A DNA stretch of 64,000 nucleotides from an uncultured Chryseobacterium sp. (GCA_913778275.1 CAJYWN010000013.1:1-64000), one strand, 5' to 3'; shown: positions 33,595 to 43,334, counted from the stretch's first letter. The notes: generated from the letters alone by a model not told the origin. Translations and numbers: made by a program.

Positions 33595-34617
33595 ATGATC
33601 CTAATTATTTCACATAATCATATAGATGAGCCAAGCAATGATATAATTGATTGGCTGAGGTATTTAAAATATAACAATTTCACTCGAATTAATGGTGAAA
33701 ACTATTACATGAATTCAAATTACAGCATTTCAGTAAATGATGGTAAAGTTTGGAGTGAAAAAGGTTACACAGCATCAGATGAAATTAATACTGTCTTTTA
33801 TCGTCGTTGGAATCAAAACCATGAAAAAATTTCATTATATGAAGATTTTTTAGCAAGAGGATTTTCCAAAAAAGAAGTGTTATTAGTCCAATCTTTTTTG
33901 TCTCACTTAGGCACTGAATATAGCAATTCTATCAATGCCTTATTTTCTGTATTTGGATACGGAGATCAATACTGGCTGCCTAATATCCGAGTTACAAGAA
34001 ACGGAATTAATAAAACTGATGCATTAAAAATTGCTCAAAAAAATGGAATTAAAATTCCAGATACATTGATTACAACATTAAAAAAAGATGTTAGAAAATT
34101 TAAAGACAAGCATAAGAATATTATTACCAAGCCAATAAAAGATGTTTCTTTTATTGAATATAATAATCTTGAAGTTAAAATGTATACTAAAACTGTTACC
34201 GACAAGGAAATTGACGATATGCCGGAAACATTTTTCCCATGCTTATATCAAAATCAAATTGATAAGGTTTTTGAATTAAGAGTTTTTTTTATTGAAGATT
34301 CATATTACTCTATGGCAATCTTCTCTCAAGAGGATGATAAGACAAAAGTCGATTTTAGAAACTATAATGTTAAAAAACCTAATCGAAACATTCCCTTTTC
34401 ATTGCCTAAAGATATTGAATCAAAACTGAAAAAGACAATGGATGAGCTTGGATTAAATACCGGGTCAATAGACCTCATTATCGATAATGAAAACAATTAC
34501 ATATTTCTAGAGGTAAATCCAGTAGGCCAGTTAGGAATGGTCTCTGTAGGTGGTAATTATAATTTAGAAAAAGAAATTGCTCAAAAATTAATACAAAATG
34601 ATACAAGAAGAAATTAA
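33595..34617 (+). CDS. gwsG: Grasp-with-spasm ATP-grasp peptide maturase
   Basis: A 340-residue ATP-grasp ligase. It has the N-terminal MILIISHNHIDEPSNDIIDWLR of this maturase group and the C-terminal metal-binding motif FLEVNPVGQLGM. It would use ATP to form ester or amide crosslinks between side chains in the precursor core. It overlaps the next small gene by 20 nt and follows three precursor genes. Confidence 0.9.
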   Translation: MILIISHNHIDEPSNDIIDWLRYLKYNNFTRINGENYYMNSNYSISVNDGKVWSEKGYTASDEINTVFYRRWNQNHEKISLYEDFLARGFSKKEVLLVQSFLSHLGTEYSNSINALFSVFGYGDQYWLPNIRVTRNGINKTDALKIAQKNGIKIPDTLITTLKKDVRKFKDKHKNIITKPIKDVSFIEYNNLEVKMYTKTVTDKEIDDMPETFFPCLYQNQIDKVFELRVFFIEDSYYSMAIFSQEDDKTKVDFRNYNVKKPNRNIPFSLPKDIESKLKKTMDELGLNTGSIDLIIDNENNYIFLEVNPVGQLGMVSVGGNYNLEKEIAQKLIQNDTRRN

Positions 34618-34834
34618 AGAAAAGCTTGATATATCAGAATTGGTAATTAAAAATAAAATTAATTATACGCTTTTTACTATGAAAGATTTGAAAAAGTCTG
34701 AGCACGAAGGGGAAAGTTTCATTTTTAAATACTCCAAATCGAATCTTCACAAAACAGATTTTCTCATTAATCCTACTTTTTATAAGACCATACATAACCC
34801 TTTCATAATGCCAGAAACTCATGATAACGAATAA
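34598..34834 (+). CDS. Small protein between the two maturases, unknown
   Basis: 78 residues starting MIQEEIKEKLDISELVIKNK. It overlaps both neighbours (20 nt with gwsG, 14 nt with gwsS), so translation is coupled. There is no GG leader, signal peptide or Cys, so it is not an obvious precursor. It could be a peptide-binding accessory protein. I do not recognise a family. Confidence 0.65.
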   Translation: MIQEEIKEKLDISELVIKNKINYTLFTMKDLKKSEHEGESFIFKYSKSNLHKTDFLINPTFYKTIHNPFIMPETHDNE

Positions 34835-35837
34835 AATATCAGAAACATTTCACTTTTTTAAAAACTGTATTCCTGTAAAAGGAGCTTCAAGAGGTATAAT
34901 ATATGATCTACAAAGAGAGGATTTTGATTATATTCCTTTAAGCTTAATCGAAATGCTGGAAAATTATGACGGAAAAACAATAGCTGATATTATTAATGAA
35001 TACGGCTCAGAAAATAAAAATACAATAATAGAATATTTTAATTTTCTGTATGAAAAAGAATATATTTTTTTCTCAGATTTACCAAAAGAGCAATTTCCTA
35101 GCTACAATGAATCTTTTGAAAGACCTTATAATATATCAAATCTCATTTTAGATATTTCAAATGAAACTTATAAAACTATTGATAGCATATATGATCAGAT
35201 TGAAATTTTAGGATGTGAAGCCATTCTTTTTAGATTTTTCGATATTAATATTACATCAGAACATTTATTAAATTTATTAGAAAAGTTTAATGATTCCTCT
35301 GTGAGAACCATTGAAATAATTATCCCAGCAAATTTTAATGTAGATTTGGAAGCGGTAACCCATGAATATGGAAAAATATCAAAAATTATTATTTATTCTT
35401 CAGCAAAAAAATCGCTAAAGGTTCTAACCACGCATGTATTAGTAGTCGAATTAGAAGATGCTTTAACAGAAAGCTCAAAAAATATTATTGATTTGAGAAA
35501 TTTTATTATCTGTATGAAACTATTTATGGAAAGCAAAAACTATAACAATTTTTATTATAAAAAAGTTTACATAGATGGAATTGGACAAATAAGAAATGCT
35601 CCAGAGCTTTCTACAAGTTTCGGTAATATCCAAGACATACAATTAGCAGAAATACTAATCAATAAAGACTTTAAAATGTTTTGGGATGTTAAAAAAGATG
35701 ATATAAGATCTTGCAAAGACTGTGAATACCGATATATGTGCATTGACTCTAGAAAATTAACTTATAACAATACCGAAAAAATATGGGAAGCCGAAGGTAC
35801 TTGTCCTTACAACCCATATACTAATGAGTGGAACTAA
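34821..35837 (+). CDS. gwsS: Grasp-with-spasm SPASM-domain peptide maturase
   Basis: 338 residues. The C-terminal SPASM-like cluster is CKDCEYRYMCIDSR followed by GTCPYNPYTNEW. The N-terminal 120 residues hold no CX3CX2C radical-SAM motif; the only early Cys are isolated (FKNCIPV, LGCEAI). It may therefore act without SAM chemistry, or the true cluster is unconventional. It overlaps the small gene upstream and abuts the transporter gene (7 nt). Confidence 0.85.
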   Translation: MITNKISETFHFFKNCIPVKGASRGIIYDLQREDFDYIPLSLIEMLENYDGKTIADIINEYGSENKNTIIEYFNFLYEKEYIFFSDLPKEQFPSYNESFERPYNISNLILDISNETYKTIDSIYDQIEILGCEAILFRFFDINITSEHLLNLLEKFNDSSVRTIEIIIPANFNVDLEAVTHEYGKISKIIIYSSAKKSLKVLTTHVLVVELEDALTESSKNIIDLRNFIICMKLFMESKNYNNFYYKKVYIDGIGQIRNAPELSTSFGNIQDIQLAEILINKDFKMFWDVKKDDIRSCKDCEYRYMCIDSRKLTYNNTEKIWEAEGTCPYNPYTNEWN

Positions 35838-35844
35838 GTAATTT

Positions 35845-38046
35845 ATGAGAAAGATTAATTTTCCTTCTTATATTCAGGCAGATGCGAAAGACTGCGGCCC
35901 TACATGCTTGCGGATCATAAGCAAATATTATGGGAAGAGCATTTCCTTACAGCAAATTCGTAATCTTTCAGAAACTACACGGGAGGGAAGCAGTTTAATG
36001 GGCTTAAGTGATGCCGCCGAAAAATTAGGTTATAAAACGTTAGGATTAAAAATTGACTTTACAACTTTAATTGAGGATATTCCTTTACCTTGTATATGCC
36101 ATTGGAATAAGCAGCATTTTGTCGTTGTTTACAAAATAGATAAAGCCGGAAATGTTTATATATCAGATCCCAGTTATGGGCTCATCACCTATTCTAAAGA
36201 AGAGTTTATTAAATTCTGGATTGGTAATAATGCCGACGAGAGTACAGAAGAGGGAGTAATTCTGGCTTTGGAAACGACTCCTTTATTTTTCCAAAATGAG
36301 TTTGACGAGAATGAGAGCAAAGCCAGCTTTTTTTTCCTATCAAAGTATTTATTGAAATACAAATCTTTGGTGATCCAGCTTGCAGTCGGGCTTTTAGCAG
36401 GTAGCTTGCTTTCCTTAATCTTTCCTTTCCTTACCCAGAGTATCGTTGATGTTGGGATTCAAAATCAGGATTTAAACTTTATCTATTTGGTTTTGCTGGC
36501 TCAAATCATGCTTTTTATAGGAAGAACCGGGCTGGAAGTGATTAGAAGCTGGATTTTGCTGCACCTTTCTGCAAGGATCAACATCTCTATTATTTCTGAT
36601 TTCTTTATCAAACTCATGAAGCTTCCCATTAGCTTCTTTGATACCAGAATGACCGGGGATATTATGCAGAGGATCAACGACCATCACAGGATCGAACAAC
36701 TGCTTACCACCTCATCTCTCAATACATTATTTTCATTAGTTAACCTGATTATTTTCAGTCTCATATTATTATTTTATGATTATAGGCTTTTTATCGTTTA
36801 TCTTGTGGGTGCTGTCTGTTATATTGGATGGATCTTATTTTTCCTGAAAAGAAGGAAAGAATTAGACTACAAAAGATTCTCTCAAGTTTCCCAGGAGCAG
36901 AGCAAAGTGATCGAGCTCATTAACGGAATGCAGGAAATAAAAATGCACAATGCTGAAAAGCAAAAACGCTGGAATTGGGAATTTGTGCAGGTAAAATTAT
37001 TTAAGGTTAATATAAAATCTCTTTCGCTGGAACAATGGCAGTCTGTCGGAGGAAATTTTATTAATCAAATAAAAGATATTCTGGTAAGTTTTCTTTCTGC
37101 CAAATTAGTTTTAAGCGGAAACTTAACATTAGGAATGATGCTTTCGGTACAGTATATTATTGGCCAGCTCAATAGTCCGTTATTACAACTCGTAGATTTC
37201 ATACGCCAGACACAGGATGCTAAAATCTCATTGGAAAGATTAGGTGAAATTCATGATAAGGAGGATGAAGACGTTGGCGACGCAGGCAATTATGCATCTG
37301 AAATTCCACAGAAAGATATAGAGGTTAATAATGTATCGTTCCGGTATATTGGCTCCGATCAGTTTGTTTTTGAAAATCTAAATTTAACAATTCCCTATCA
37401 GAAAACTACCGCCATTGTAGGAGCTAGCGGAAGCGGAAAAACTACCCTTTTAAAATTGCTCATGAAATTTTATGAGCCTAACGAAGGCGAAATCAGACTA
37501 GGAAATACTAATTTAAAAAATATTTCCCCGAGATTCTGGCGGGATCATTGTGGTGTGGTAATGCAAGAGGGCTATGTTTTTAATGATACTATTGCCAATA
37601 ACATCGCAATTGGTGAAGATTATGTTGATAAGCAAAAATTAAGGAAAGCGGTTGAAATCGCTAATATCAAAGAATTTATTGAAGGCTTGCCATTAAGCTA
37701 CAACACCAAAATCGGTAACGAAGGCGTTGGCGTAAGTGGCGGACAAAAACAAAGACTTTTCATTGCCAGGGCCGTTTACAAATCTCCGGAATACATTTTA
37801 TTTGATGAGGCTACTTCTGCATTGGATGCCAATAATGAAAAAGTGATTATGGAAAACTTAGAACAGTTTTTTAAAGGCAAAACCGCAATTGTAATCGCTC
37901 ATCGTCTCTCTACAGTGAAGCATGCTGATAAAATCATTGTTTTAGACAAAGGCAAAGTTGTCGAAGAAGGAAACCATGCCGAATTGGTTGCTTTAAAAGG
38001 GGAATATTACCGATTGGTAAAAAATCAACTGGAACTAGGAAGTTAA
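35845..38046 (+). CDS. C39 peptidase-containing ABC transporter (PCAT)
   Basis: 733 residues. An N-terminal C39 cysteine peptidase (Q11, C17, H91, D108) cuts after GG. Six TM helices follow (about 165-440), then an ATPase domain with GASGSGKT (526-533), VSGGQKQR and a LFDEATSALD Walker B. It should cleave the GG leaders of the neighbouring precursors and export the cores across the inner membrane. It is the only exporter in the neighbourhood, so it might also serve the lanthipeptide precursor, whose leader also ends in GG. Confidence 0.95.
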   Translation: MRKINFPSYIQADAKDCGPTCLRIISKYYGKSISLQQIRNLSETTREGSSLMGLSDAAEKLGYKTLGLKIDFTTLIEDIPLPCICHWNKQHFVVVYKIDKAGNVYISDPSYGLITYSKEEFIKFWIGNNADESTEEGVILALETTPLFFQNEFDENESKASFFFLSKYLLKYKSLVIQLAVGLLAGSLLSLIFPFLTQSIVDVGIQNQDLNFIYLVLLAQIMLFIGRTGLEVIRSWILLHLSARINISIISDFFIKLMKLPISFFDTRMTGDIMQRINDHHRIEQLLTTSSLNTLFSLVNLIIFSLILLFYDYRLFIVYLVGAVCYIGWILFFLKRRKELDYKRFSQVSQEQSKVIELINGMQEIKMHNAEKQKRWNWEFVQVKLFKVNIKSLSLEQWQSVGGNFINQIKDILVSFLSAKLVLSGNLTLGMMLSVQYIIGQLNSPLLQLVDFIRQTQDAKISLERLGEIHDKEDEDVGDAGNYASEIPQKDIEVNNVSFRYIGSDQFVFENLNLTIPYQKTTAIVGASGSGKTTLLKLLMKFYEPNEGEIRLGNTNLKNISPRFWRDHCGVVMQEGYVFNDTIANNIAIGEDYVDKQKLRKAVEIANIKEFIEGLPLSYNTKIGNEGVGVSGGQKQRLFIARAVYKSPEYILFDEATSALDANNEKVIMENLEQFFKGKTAIVIAHRLSTVKHADKIIVLDKGKVVEEGNHAELVALKGEYYRLVKNQLELGS

Positions 38047-38048
38047 TT

Positions 38049-38067
38049 ACTTTGACTTTGTCAAAGT
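38049..38067 (+). repeat. Hairpin between the transporter and HlyD genes
   Basis: ACTTTGAC-ttt-GTCAAAGT, a perfect 8-bp stem without a T run. It lies in the 63-nt gap of the same operon, so it may affect translation or mRNA stability. Confidence 0.5.
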
Positions 38068-38109
38068 TACAATTAATTGATAAAGATCATATTTAATAAT
38101 TTTTAAATT

Positions 38110-39429
38110 TTGGAAACTAGAAAAGACCTATTAGATACTATAGAACTACGCTCAGAAAGCGTTCAGGATATTCTTAACCAGCCTCCTCATTGGATGATAC
38201 GATGGGGAAATACCATGATTTTTATTATTCTATTGTTTATATTATTAATGAGCTATATAATAAAATATCCTGAATTCATTCCAGCTCCGATCATTGTAAC
38301 CTCACAAAACCCACCTGAAAAGCTTCAGACAAGAATTAATTCTAAAATTGAGAAAATATTCATTAAAGATCATCAGGAAGTAAAAAAAGATGAGATACTA
38401 ATGGTTTTGCAATCTACAGCCCATTATCAGGACATTTTACAGTTTAAAAAAATAGTAGATTCTATTTCTCCTGCTGAACTATCTTCTTTTCCTGTTAACA
38501 AAGTTTCAACCTATAAATTGGGAGAACTTCAAAGTGATTATAATACTTTTGCCAAAGCTTTTCTGGATGAAAAACTATTTACGAGATTGCAGCCTTATGC
38601 TCCTGAAAATTTAGCTGCCAATCAAATCATTTCGGAATACCGAAGCAGGATTACAACTTTAAGAAAGCAAAAAAAGTTGGAGCTGGCAAAATATGAACTG
38701 ACAAAGAAAAATTACCAGCGTTCCCAGGAATTGTTTAATCAAGGCGTTATTGCAGCAATGGAACAGGAAAATGAAAAAATAAAATACCTTCTGGCTCAGC
38801 AAAATATAGAAAATATTAATATCTCGCTATCCCAAATGGAAGAAGGAATTTCTAACCTCAACAAAACCAAAAGCGGAGCAAATATTAATTCCGAAAAAGA
38901 TAAAATTACTTACTCTTCTCAAACATTACAATTATTTGAGCAGTTAAGAAAATCTTTGAAACAATGGGAACAAGATTATTTACTCGTTTCTTCAACGAAT
39001 GGTGTAGCAAGCTTTCAGCAGTTTTTCGGAGAAAACCAGTTTTTAAAAGCGGGCGATCCTATTTTATCCATTTTGCCAAAAGATAAAGAAGCCTTGGTAG
39101 GGAGAATGCAGGTTCCTGCCATTAACTCCGGTAAAATTACCAAAGGGGAAAAAGTGTTGATTAAATTAGACAATTACCGTTTTCAGGAATATGGCATTGT
39201 GGAAGGAAAAGTTCAGAATATTTCTCTGTCTCCTGATGAAAAAGGAAATTATTATGTGGATGTGATTCTTCCAAAAGGTTTAAAAACTTCTTACAATAAA
39301 AATCTTCCTTTCGATAAGGAGTTAAGAGGAAATGCCGAAATTGTGACGCAAGATTTAAGATTGATTGAAAGGTTTTTCTATCAGATCAGAAAATTATTAG
39401 GATATCAATATGTAGATCAATTTAAATAA
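38110..39429 (+). CDS. HlyD/MFP-type membrane fusion protein
   Basis: 439 residues with a single N-terminal TM helix (about 33-52), then a periplasmic coiled coil (about 195-265) and a beta-barrel region. It would link the peptidase-ABC transporter to the outer membrane as in type I secretion. TTG at 38110 is the apparent start, as the next ATG is 27 codons in and would remove the segment before the TM. It is the last gene of the grasp-with-spasm operon. Confidence 0.9.
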   Translation: METRKDLLDTIELRSESVQDILNQPPHWMIRWGNTMIFIILLFILLMSYIIKYPEFIPAPIIVTSQNPPEKLQTRINSKIEKIFIKDHQEVKKDEILMVLQSTAHYQDILQFKKIVDSISPAELSSFPVNKVSTYKLGELQSDYNTFAKAFLDEKLFTRLQPYAPENLAANQIISEYRSRITTLRKQKKLELAKYELTKKNYQRSQELFNQGVIAAMEQENEKIKYLLAQQNIENINISLSQMEEGISNLNKTKSGANINSEKDKITYSSQTLQLFEQLRKSLKQWEQDYLLVSSTNGVASFQQFFGENQFLKAGDPILSILPKDKEALVGRMQVPAINSGKITKGEKVLIKLDNYRFQEYGIVEGKVQNISLSPDEKGNYYVDVILPKGLKTSYNKNLPFDKELRGNAEIVTQDLRLIERFFYQIRKLLGYQYVDQFK

Positions 39430-39757
39430 GAAAACCACAATAGACTTTGATTTCAATGTACGATATAACAAAAAACTCAAATATCTAGCCTATTTCTAAA
39501 AAAAATATAGTTTTTTTAGAATATGGTTAATTTTTTCTGTTCTAATAAACTGTAAAAAATATATTTGCTGTAAGGAAATTTTGAAGTTGAATATTAAAAA
39601 TAAATATTGAAAAAGTATTTGAATTAGTGTTCTAACTTTTGTTCTTATAATTCATTTATAACAGACAAATATAAGAATTAATCAACAAATTTATTATTCT
39701 GTTTTAGTAGCTTGTAAAAATTCTGTACTTTTATTATCAAATTCAATTCTCATTCCA
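39430..39757. other. Gap between the RiPP operon and the defence operon
   Basis: 328 nt, AT-rich, with a terminator at 39495-39520. No other gene, repeat or convincing promoter is visible. The SIR2 gene starts at its end; TACTTTTA at 39726 is a possible -7 box but its TTG (39712) is too close. Confidence 0.6.
39495..39520 (+). terminator. Terminator of the grasp-with-spasm operon
   Basis: TCTAAAAAAA-atatag-TTTTTTTAGA, 10-bp arms, T-rich descending arm. Confidence 0.6.
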
Positions 39758-41002
39758 ATGAAATATTTATACCTTAACGGTAAGAATTCAGTTGCACTTA
39801 CATATATTGAAGATGACTCTAAAGAAAGCATTGTTAAAGATGTATATATAGACAATATTGTACACGACTTTAAAGATGACGAAAATCCTAATAAAGAAGC
39901 ATACGCCGAAGAAATAAAAAGAAATTTTTATAAGAAACTTCTTAATAATCAATTTGAAAATTTAGTTATCCTTACTGGTGCAGGTTCATCAGTCGGTATT
40001 GGCAATGCGGGCAAAAAAGGTAAAATATTATCCCAACTCTGGGATGATTCAGAAAATGAGCTAACAACAGCTAAATTTACCTTGTTATGCGAAAAACTAA
40101 ATTATAATGATAAATATGATAATGGGGAAGTTATCAAAAACTTGGAAAAATTATTATCTATAGCAAATACAGCAAAAGATTATATCCCTAAAGATGAAAT
40201 TGACATTGCTGATTGCGTAGATAAAATTAAAAATGTTATAAAAGACAGATGTACTTTAGAACTTCCAGAAAACTCTCCTCACACCTTGTTTATTAACAAA
40301 ATAACAAAAAGAAAGGTTACTTTTCCAAGATTGAAATTATTTACACTCAATTATGACACTCTCTTTGAACAAGCTGGTAAGGTAGGAAACTTTACGATTA
40401 TTGATGGATTCTCTTTTTCACAACCGAGAATGTTCAGTGGTAGAAACTTTGACTTAGATATAGTTTCAAGAAATAATAGTAGAGTAAAAGAAGAGGATAA
40501 TTTTGTTCCTAAAGTATTTCACTTATATAAGCTTCATGGTTCAATTGATTGGTGCAAAGAAACGAATAGAATTTACCAAAAGGAAAATGTTGATGATGCA
40601 CTTATGATCTATCCTAATCAAAGTAAATATGAAAGCTCATATGATCAACCATACTTTGAAATGATGTCTCGTTTTCAGCAAGCCTTAAGAAATGAAAATA
40701 TATTACTTATTTGCATTGGGTTTAGCTTTGGGGACAAACATATTGTTACAGCTATTAAAGAAGCTTTAGAACAAAACCCCAGTTTTCAACTAATAATAAT
40801 TAATAGAAGTATTGATACTTCAAATGAGAATCTAAAACCATTTATAGATGCAGCAAAAGAGCATAGCAACATAACTTTTATTGCGGAAACATTTGTGGAT
40901 TTCGCCAAGAATTATCCTGACTTGAAATCATACAATCAAGAAGATACAAATAAGATTATTATTAACCTTAATAAGGATTCAAATGAAACAAAATCCATTT
41001 AA
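39758..41002 (+). CDS. SIR2-family NAD-hydrolase-like protein (SIR2-HerA defence)
   Basis: 414 residues. The SIR2 Rossmann motifs are TGAGSSVG (73-80), LNYDT (197-201) and KLHGSIDW (258-265), plus GFSFGD (321-326). In known SIR2-HerA defence systems the SIR2 protein degrades NAD+ to abort phage infection, with HerA as partner. It overlaps the next gene by 20 nt, as in such operons. Confidence 0.85.
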   Translation: MKYLYLNGKNSVALTYIEDDSKESIVKDVYIDNIVHDFKDDENPNKEAYAEEIKRNFYKKLLNNQFENLVILTGAGSSVGIGNAGKKGKILSQLWDDSENELTTAKFTLLCEKLNYNDKYDNGEVIKNLEKLLSIANTAKDYIPKDEIDIADCVDKIKNVIKDRCTLELPENSPHTLFINKITKRKVTFPRLKLFTLNYDTLFEQAGKVGNFTIIDGFSFSQPRMFSGRNFDLDIVSRNNSRVKEEDNFVPKVFHLYKLHGSIDWCKETNRIYQKENVDDALMIYPNQSKYESSYDQPYFEMMSRFQQALRNENILLICIGFSFGDKHIVTAIKEALEQNPSFQLIIINRSIDTSNENLKPFIDAAKEHSNITFIAETFVDFAKNYPDLKSYNQEDTNKIIINLNKDSNETKSI

Positions 41003-42719
41003 TCATAGTCATTTTATCGGTTATATTAATCAAGTATCACCACAATTTGTAAAAATACATTTTCCTTCTTCTGTTTTAATGAAATCATTTTCATTTTACG
41101 GTGAAGATTTAAAAGGTGGTTTAGTTGGAAGCTATGTAGTAATTGAAGGGGAAAAATATGGTTTTTTGGGTAAAATATTAGAGCTAAGCTTACCAGAAAA
41201 AGAAAGGTTAGAATTAAGTGAAAAATCTTTTAATACAAAAGACTTTCATCCTACGGGTAAAATTGAAATTTTAATTTCTTTTGACTTATTTAATCCTACA
41301 AAGATTGATAAAGGACTAAACTCTCTACCGCTTATTGGAGCAAAAGTTTTTATATGTTCTTCTGAATTTATTAGAAATTACTTTAGAGAATTTGGAGTTA
41401 AAGAAGAGCATAAAAGCAATTCTAAAACAATTGAATTTGGGAAATTAACTTATGATAAAAATACAATTATTGAACTTTCTCAACAAGCTTTATTTAGTAG
41501 GCATTGTGCTGTTGTTGGAACTACAGGAGGAGGAAAAAGTTATACCGTCAGTAAATTAATTGAAGGTATAATTGAGAATAAAGGAAAAGCAATTATAATT
41601 GATCCAACTGGGGAATATTCGACGTATGATGATAACCCTCATGTTGAAAAAACAGTATTAATCACTGACTCTTATTTTTCATATAAAAATTTAACTATTA
41701 GTGACTTATTTGTATTGTTCAAACCTGGTGGTCAAGTTCAACAACCCATTCTTTTGGAAGCTATTAAGTCTTTAAAAATTGCGGAATGTATGATTAAAAA
41801 TAAGGATAAACATTCTGTAGAGTCAGAAACAAAAGAAAGAATCATTTTTAAAATAAAAGACAAACAAAATCTTGTCGTTGATTATGGCTGTATATTAAAA
41901 GATAGTATGCCCAAAAATCCGTTTTTAAATATGTACTTCAAGTATAAAAATATTATTGAAGATATATCAGTATCTGATTTTAATATTAATCTTGTGGCAA
42001 GACAGATTTATAATGAATGTGTATATGATAATGGAAATTTGTGGGGAGGTCATGACGGGAGAAATTGGGGGAATAGCACAAGTCTTGTTATGAGAATTAA
42101 TAATATTCTCAATGATAATGATTATAAAAAAATGTTTGGCTTTGAAGAAAGTGATAATAAAGATTTAATTGGAATTATAAAAGAATTTTTAGAAAGTGAT
42201 AAAAATGTTTTGAGAATTGGTTTTGAAAATATTCCATATAATTTTCAGGTAAGAGAAATTTTGGCAAATGCTATAGGAAAATATTTACTTAATCTATCCA
42301 GAAAAGGAAAATTTAAGAAGCAGCCTATCGTATTATTTGTCGATGAAGCACATCAGTTCTTAAATAAAAAGGTTAAAGATGAATATTTTGAATCAACAGA
42401 ATTGAATTCATTTGATACAATAGCAAAAGAAAGTAGGAAATATGGACTTTTCTTATGCATTGCTACACAAATGCCAAGAGACATTCCGGTAGGAACTTTA
42501 AGTCAAATAGGAACATTTATATCTCACAGACTGATTAATCATCAAGACAAAGAAGCAATTGCAAATGCTTGCTCCTCTGCCAACAAAGATACTTTAGCAT
42601 TTTTACCTGTTTTAGGTTCTGGTGAAGCAATACTTATGGGAGTTGATTTTCCAATGCCTGTAATGCTCAAAGTTGATTTACCTAAAATTGAACCAAATTC
42701 AAGTACACCACTATTTTAA
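40983..42719 (+). CDS. HerA-like ATPase (DUF87), SIR2-HerA defence partner
   Basis: 578 residues with Walker A GTTGGGKS (179-186) and Walker B VDEAH (453-457), the pattern of HerA/FtsK-type hexameric ATPases. An N-terminal HAS-like beta-barrel region (about 10-110) is suggested by the family. It overlaps the SIR2 gene by 20 nt. Probably the second component of an anti-phage complex. Confidence 0.88.
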   Translation: MKQNPFNHSHFIGYINQVSPQFVKIHFPSSVLMKSFSFYGEDLKGGLVGSYVVIEGEKYGFLGKILELSLPEKERLELSEKSFNTKDFHPTGKIEILISFDLFNPTKIDKGLNSLPLIGAKVFICSSEFIRNYFREFGVKEEHKSNSKTIEFGKLTYDKNTIIELSQQALFSRHCAVVGTTGGGKSYTVSKLIEGIIENKGKAIIIDPTGEYSTYDDNPHVEKTVLITDSYFSYKNLTISDLFVLFKPGGQVQQPILLEAIKSLKIAECMIKNKDKHSVESETKERIIFKIKDKQNLVVDYGCILKDSMPKNPFLNMYFKYKNIIEDISVSDFNINLVARQIYNECVYDNGNLWGGHDGRNWGNSTSLVMRINNILNDNDYKKMFGFEESDNKDLIGIIKEFLESDKNVLRIGFENIPYNFQVREILANAIGKYLLNLSRKGKFKKQPIVLFVDEAHQFLNKKVKDEYFESTELNSFDTIAKESRKYGLFLCIATQMPRDIPVGTLSQIGTFISHRLINHQDKEAIANACSSANKDTLAFLPVLGSGEAILMGVDFPMPVMLKVDLPKIEPNSSTPLF

Positions 42720-42735
42720 CAATAAACTCTATCAA

Positions 42736-43302
42736 ATGCTTAAACCAGAAGACTATTTAAATATTATTGAAGAAATCAGAAATACTGACATTAAATCTTT
42801 AGATGAATACATCAAGAAAATAATAAATCCATTAATAGTTGAAAATGAAAATTTTCTTGAAAAGTTATATAAAGATATAAACTACTTATTAAAAGATATT
42901 GACAAGAAAGAAGAAAATGATTTAACAATTGAAAACGGTGATTTAGTTATAGAAAATGGAAGTTTAAAGTTAACTGGTTATCAATCAAGACTACACAGTT
43001 TAGCAATGTGGTTACATTCAGAAATTTGTAAGAAACTAATACAGGATAATCCATTCTCATTTTTAGATAAAATAGAAAATTTTCAAAAAAACTATTTAAA
43101 TAAACCTAATTATACACCGGAATACAAAACAAAACTTGACAAGATTAAGAAAAGTCTGAAAAAAGAAAGACGTTTAAATTTAGGAGAAAAGGAATCTTTT
43201 TGGGAAAAAATATTGGATTGGGATAATTTGGAATTGAAGCCAAATATCGCTGGAATAGGATTAAATTTAAATAATTTAATAGGTAACCTCAAAAAAGAAT
43301 AG
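42736..43302 (+). CDS. Third gene of the SIR2-HerA operon, unknown
   Basis: 188 residues, helical and charged (KPEDYLNIIEEIRNTDIKSL, DIDKKEENDLTIENGDLVIE). It follows HerA by 16 nt from the ATG at 42736; an earlier in-frame start at 42673 would overlap HerA. No known domain recognised. Its position suggests an accessory factor of the defence system. Confidence 0.65.
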   Translation: MLKPEDYLNIIEEIRNTDIKSLDEYIKKIINPLIVENENFLEKLYKDINYLLKDIDKKEENDLTIENGDLVIENGSLKLTGYQSRLHSLAMWLHSEICKKLIQDNPFSFLDKIENFQKNYLNKPNYTPEYKTKLDKIKKSLKKERRLNLGEKESFWEKILDWDNLELKPNIAGIGLNLNNLIGNLKKE

Positions 43303-43334
43303 AAATTACCCTCACATTTCTAGGGGTAATTTCT
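43301..43334 (+). terminator. Terminator after the defence operon
   Basis: AGAAATTACCCT and AGGGGTAATTTCT arms close a hairpin right at the operon end. Confidence 0.7.

Noticed and set aside
39430..39445. Inverted match to TATTGTGGT of the tRNA end near 39436
   Set aside because: It is only nine bases and in the wrong orientation for an att direct repeat.
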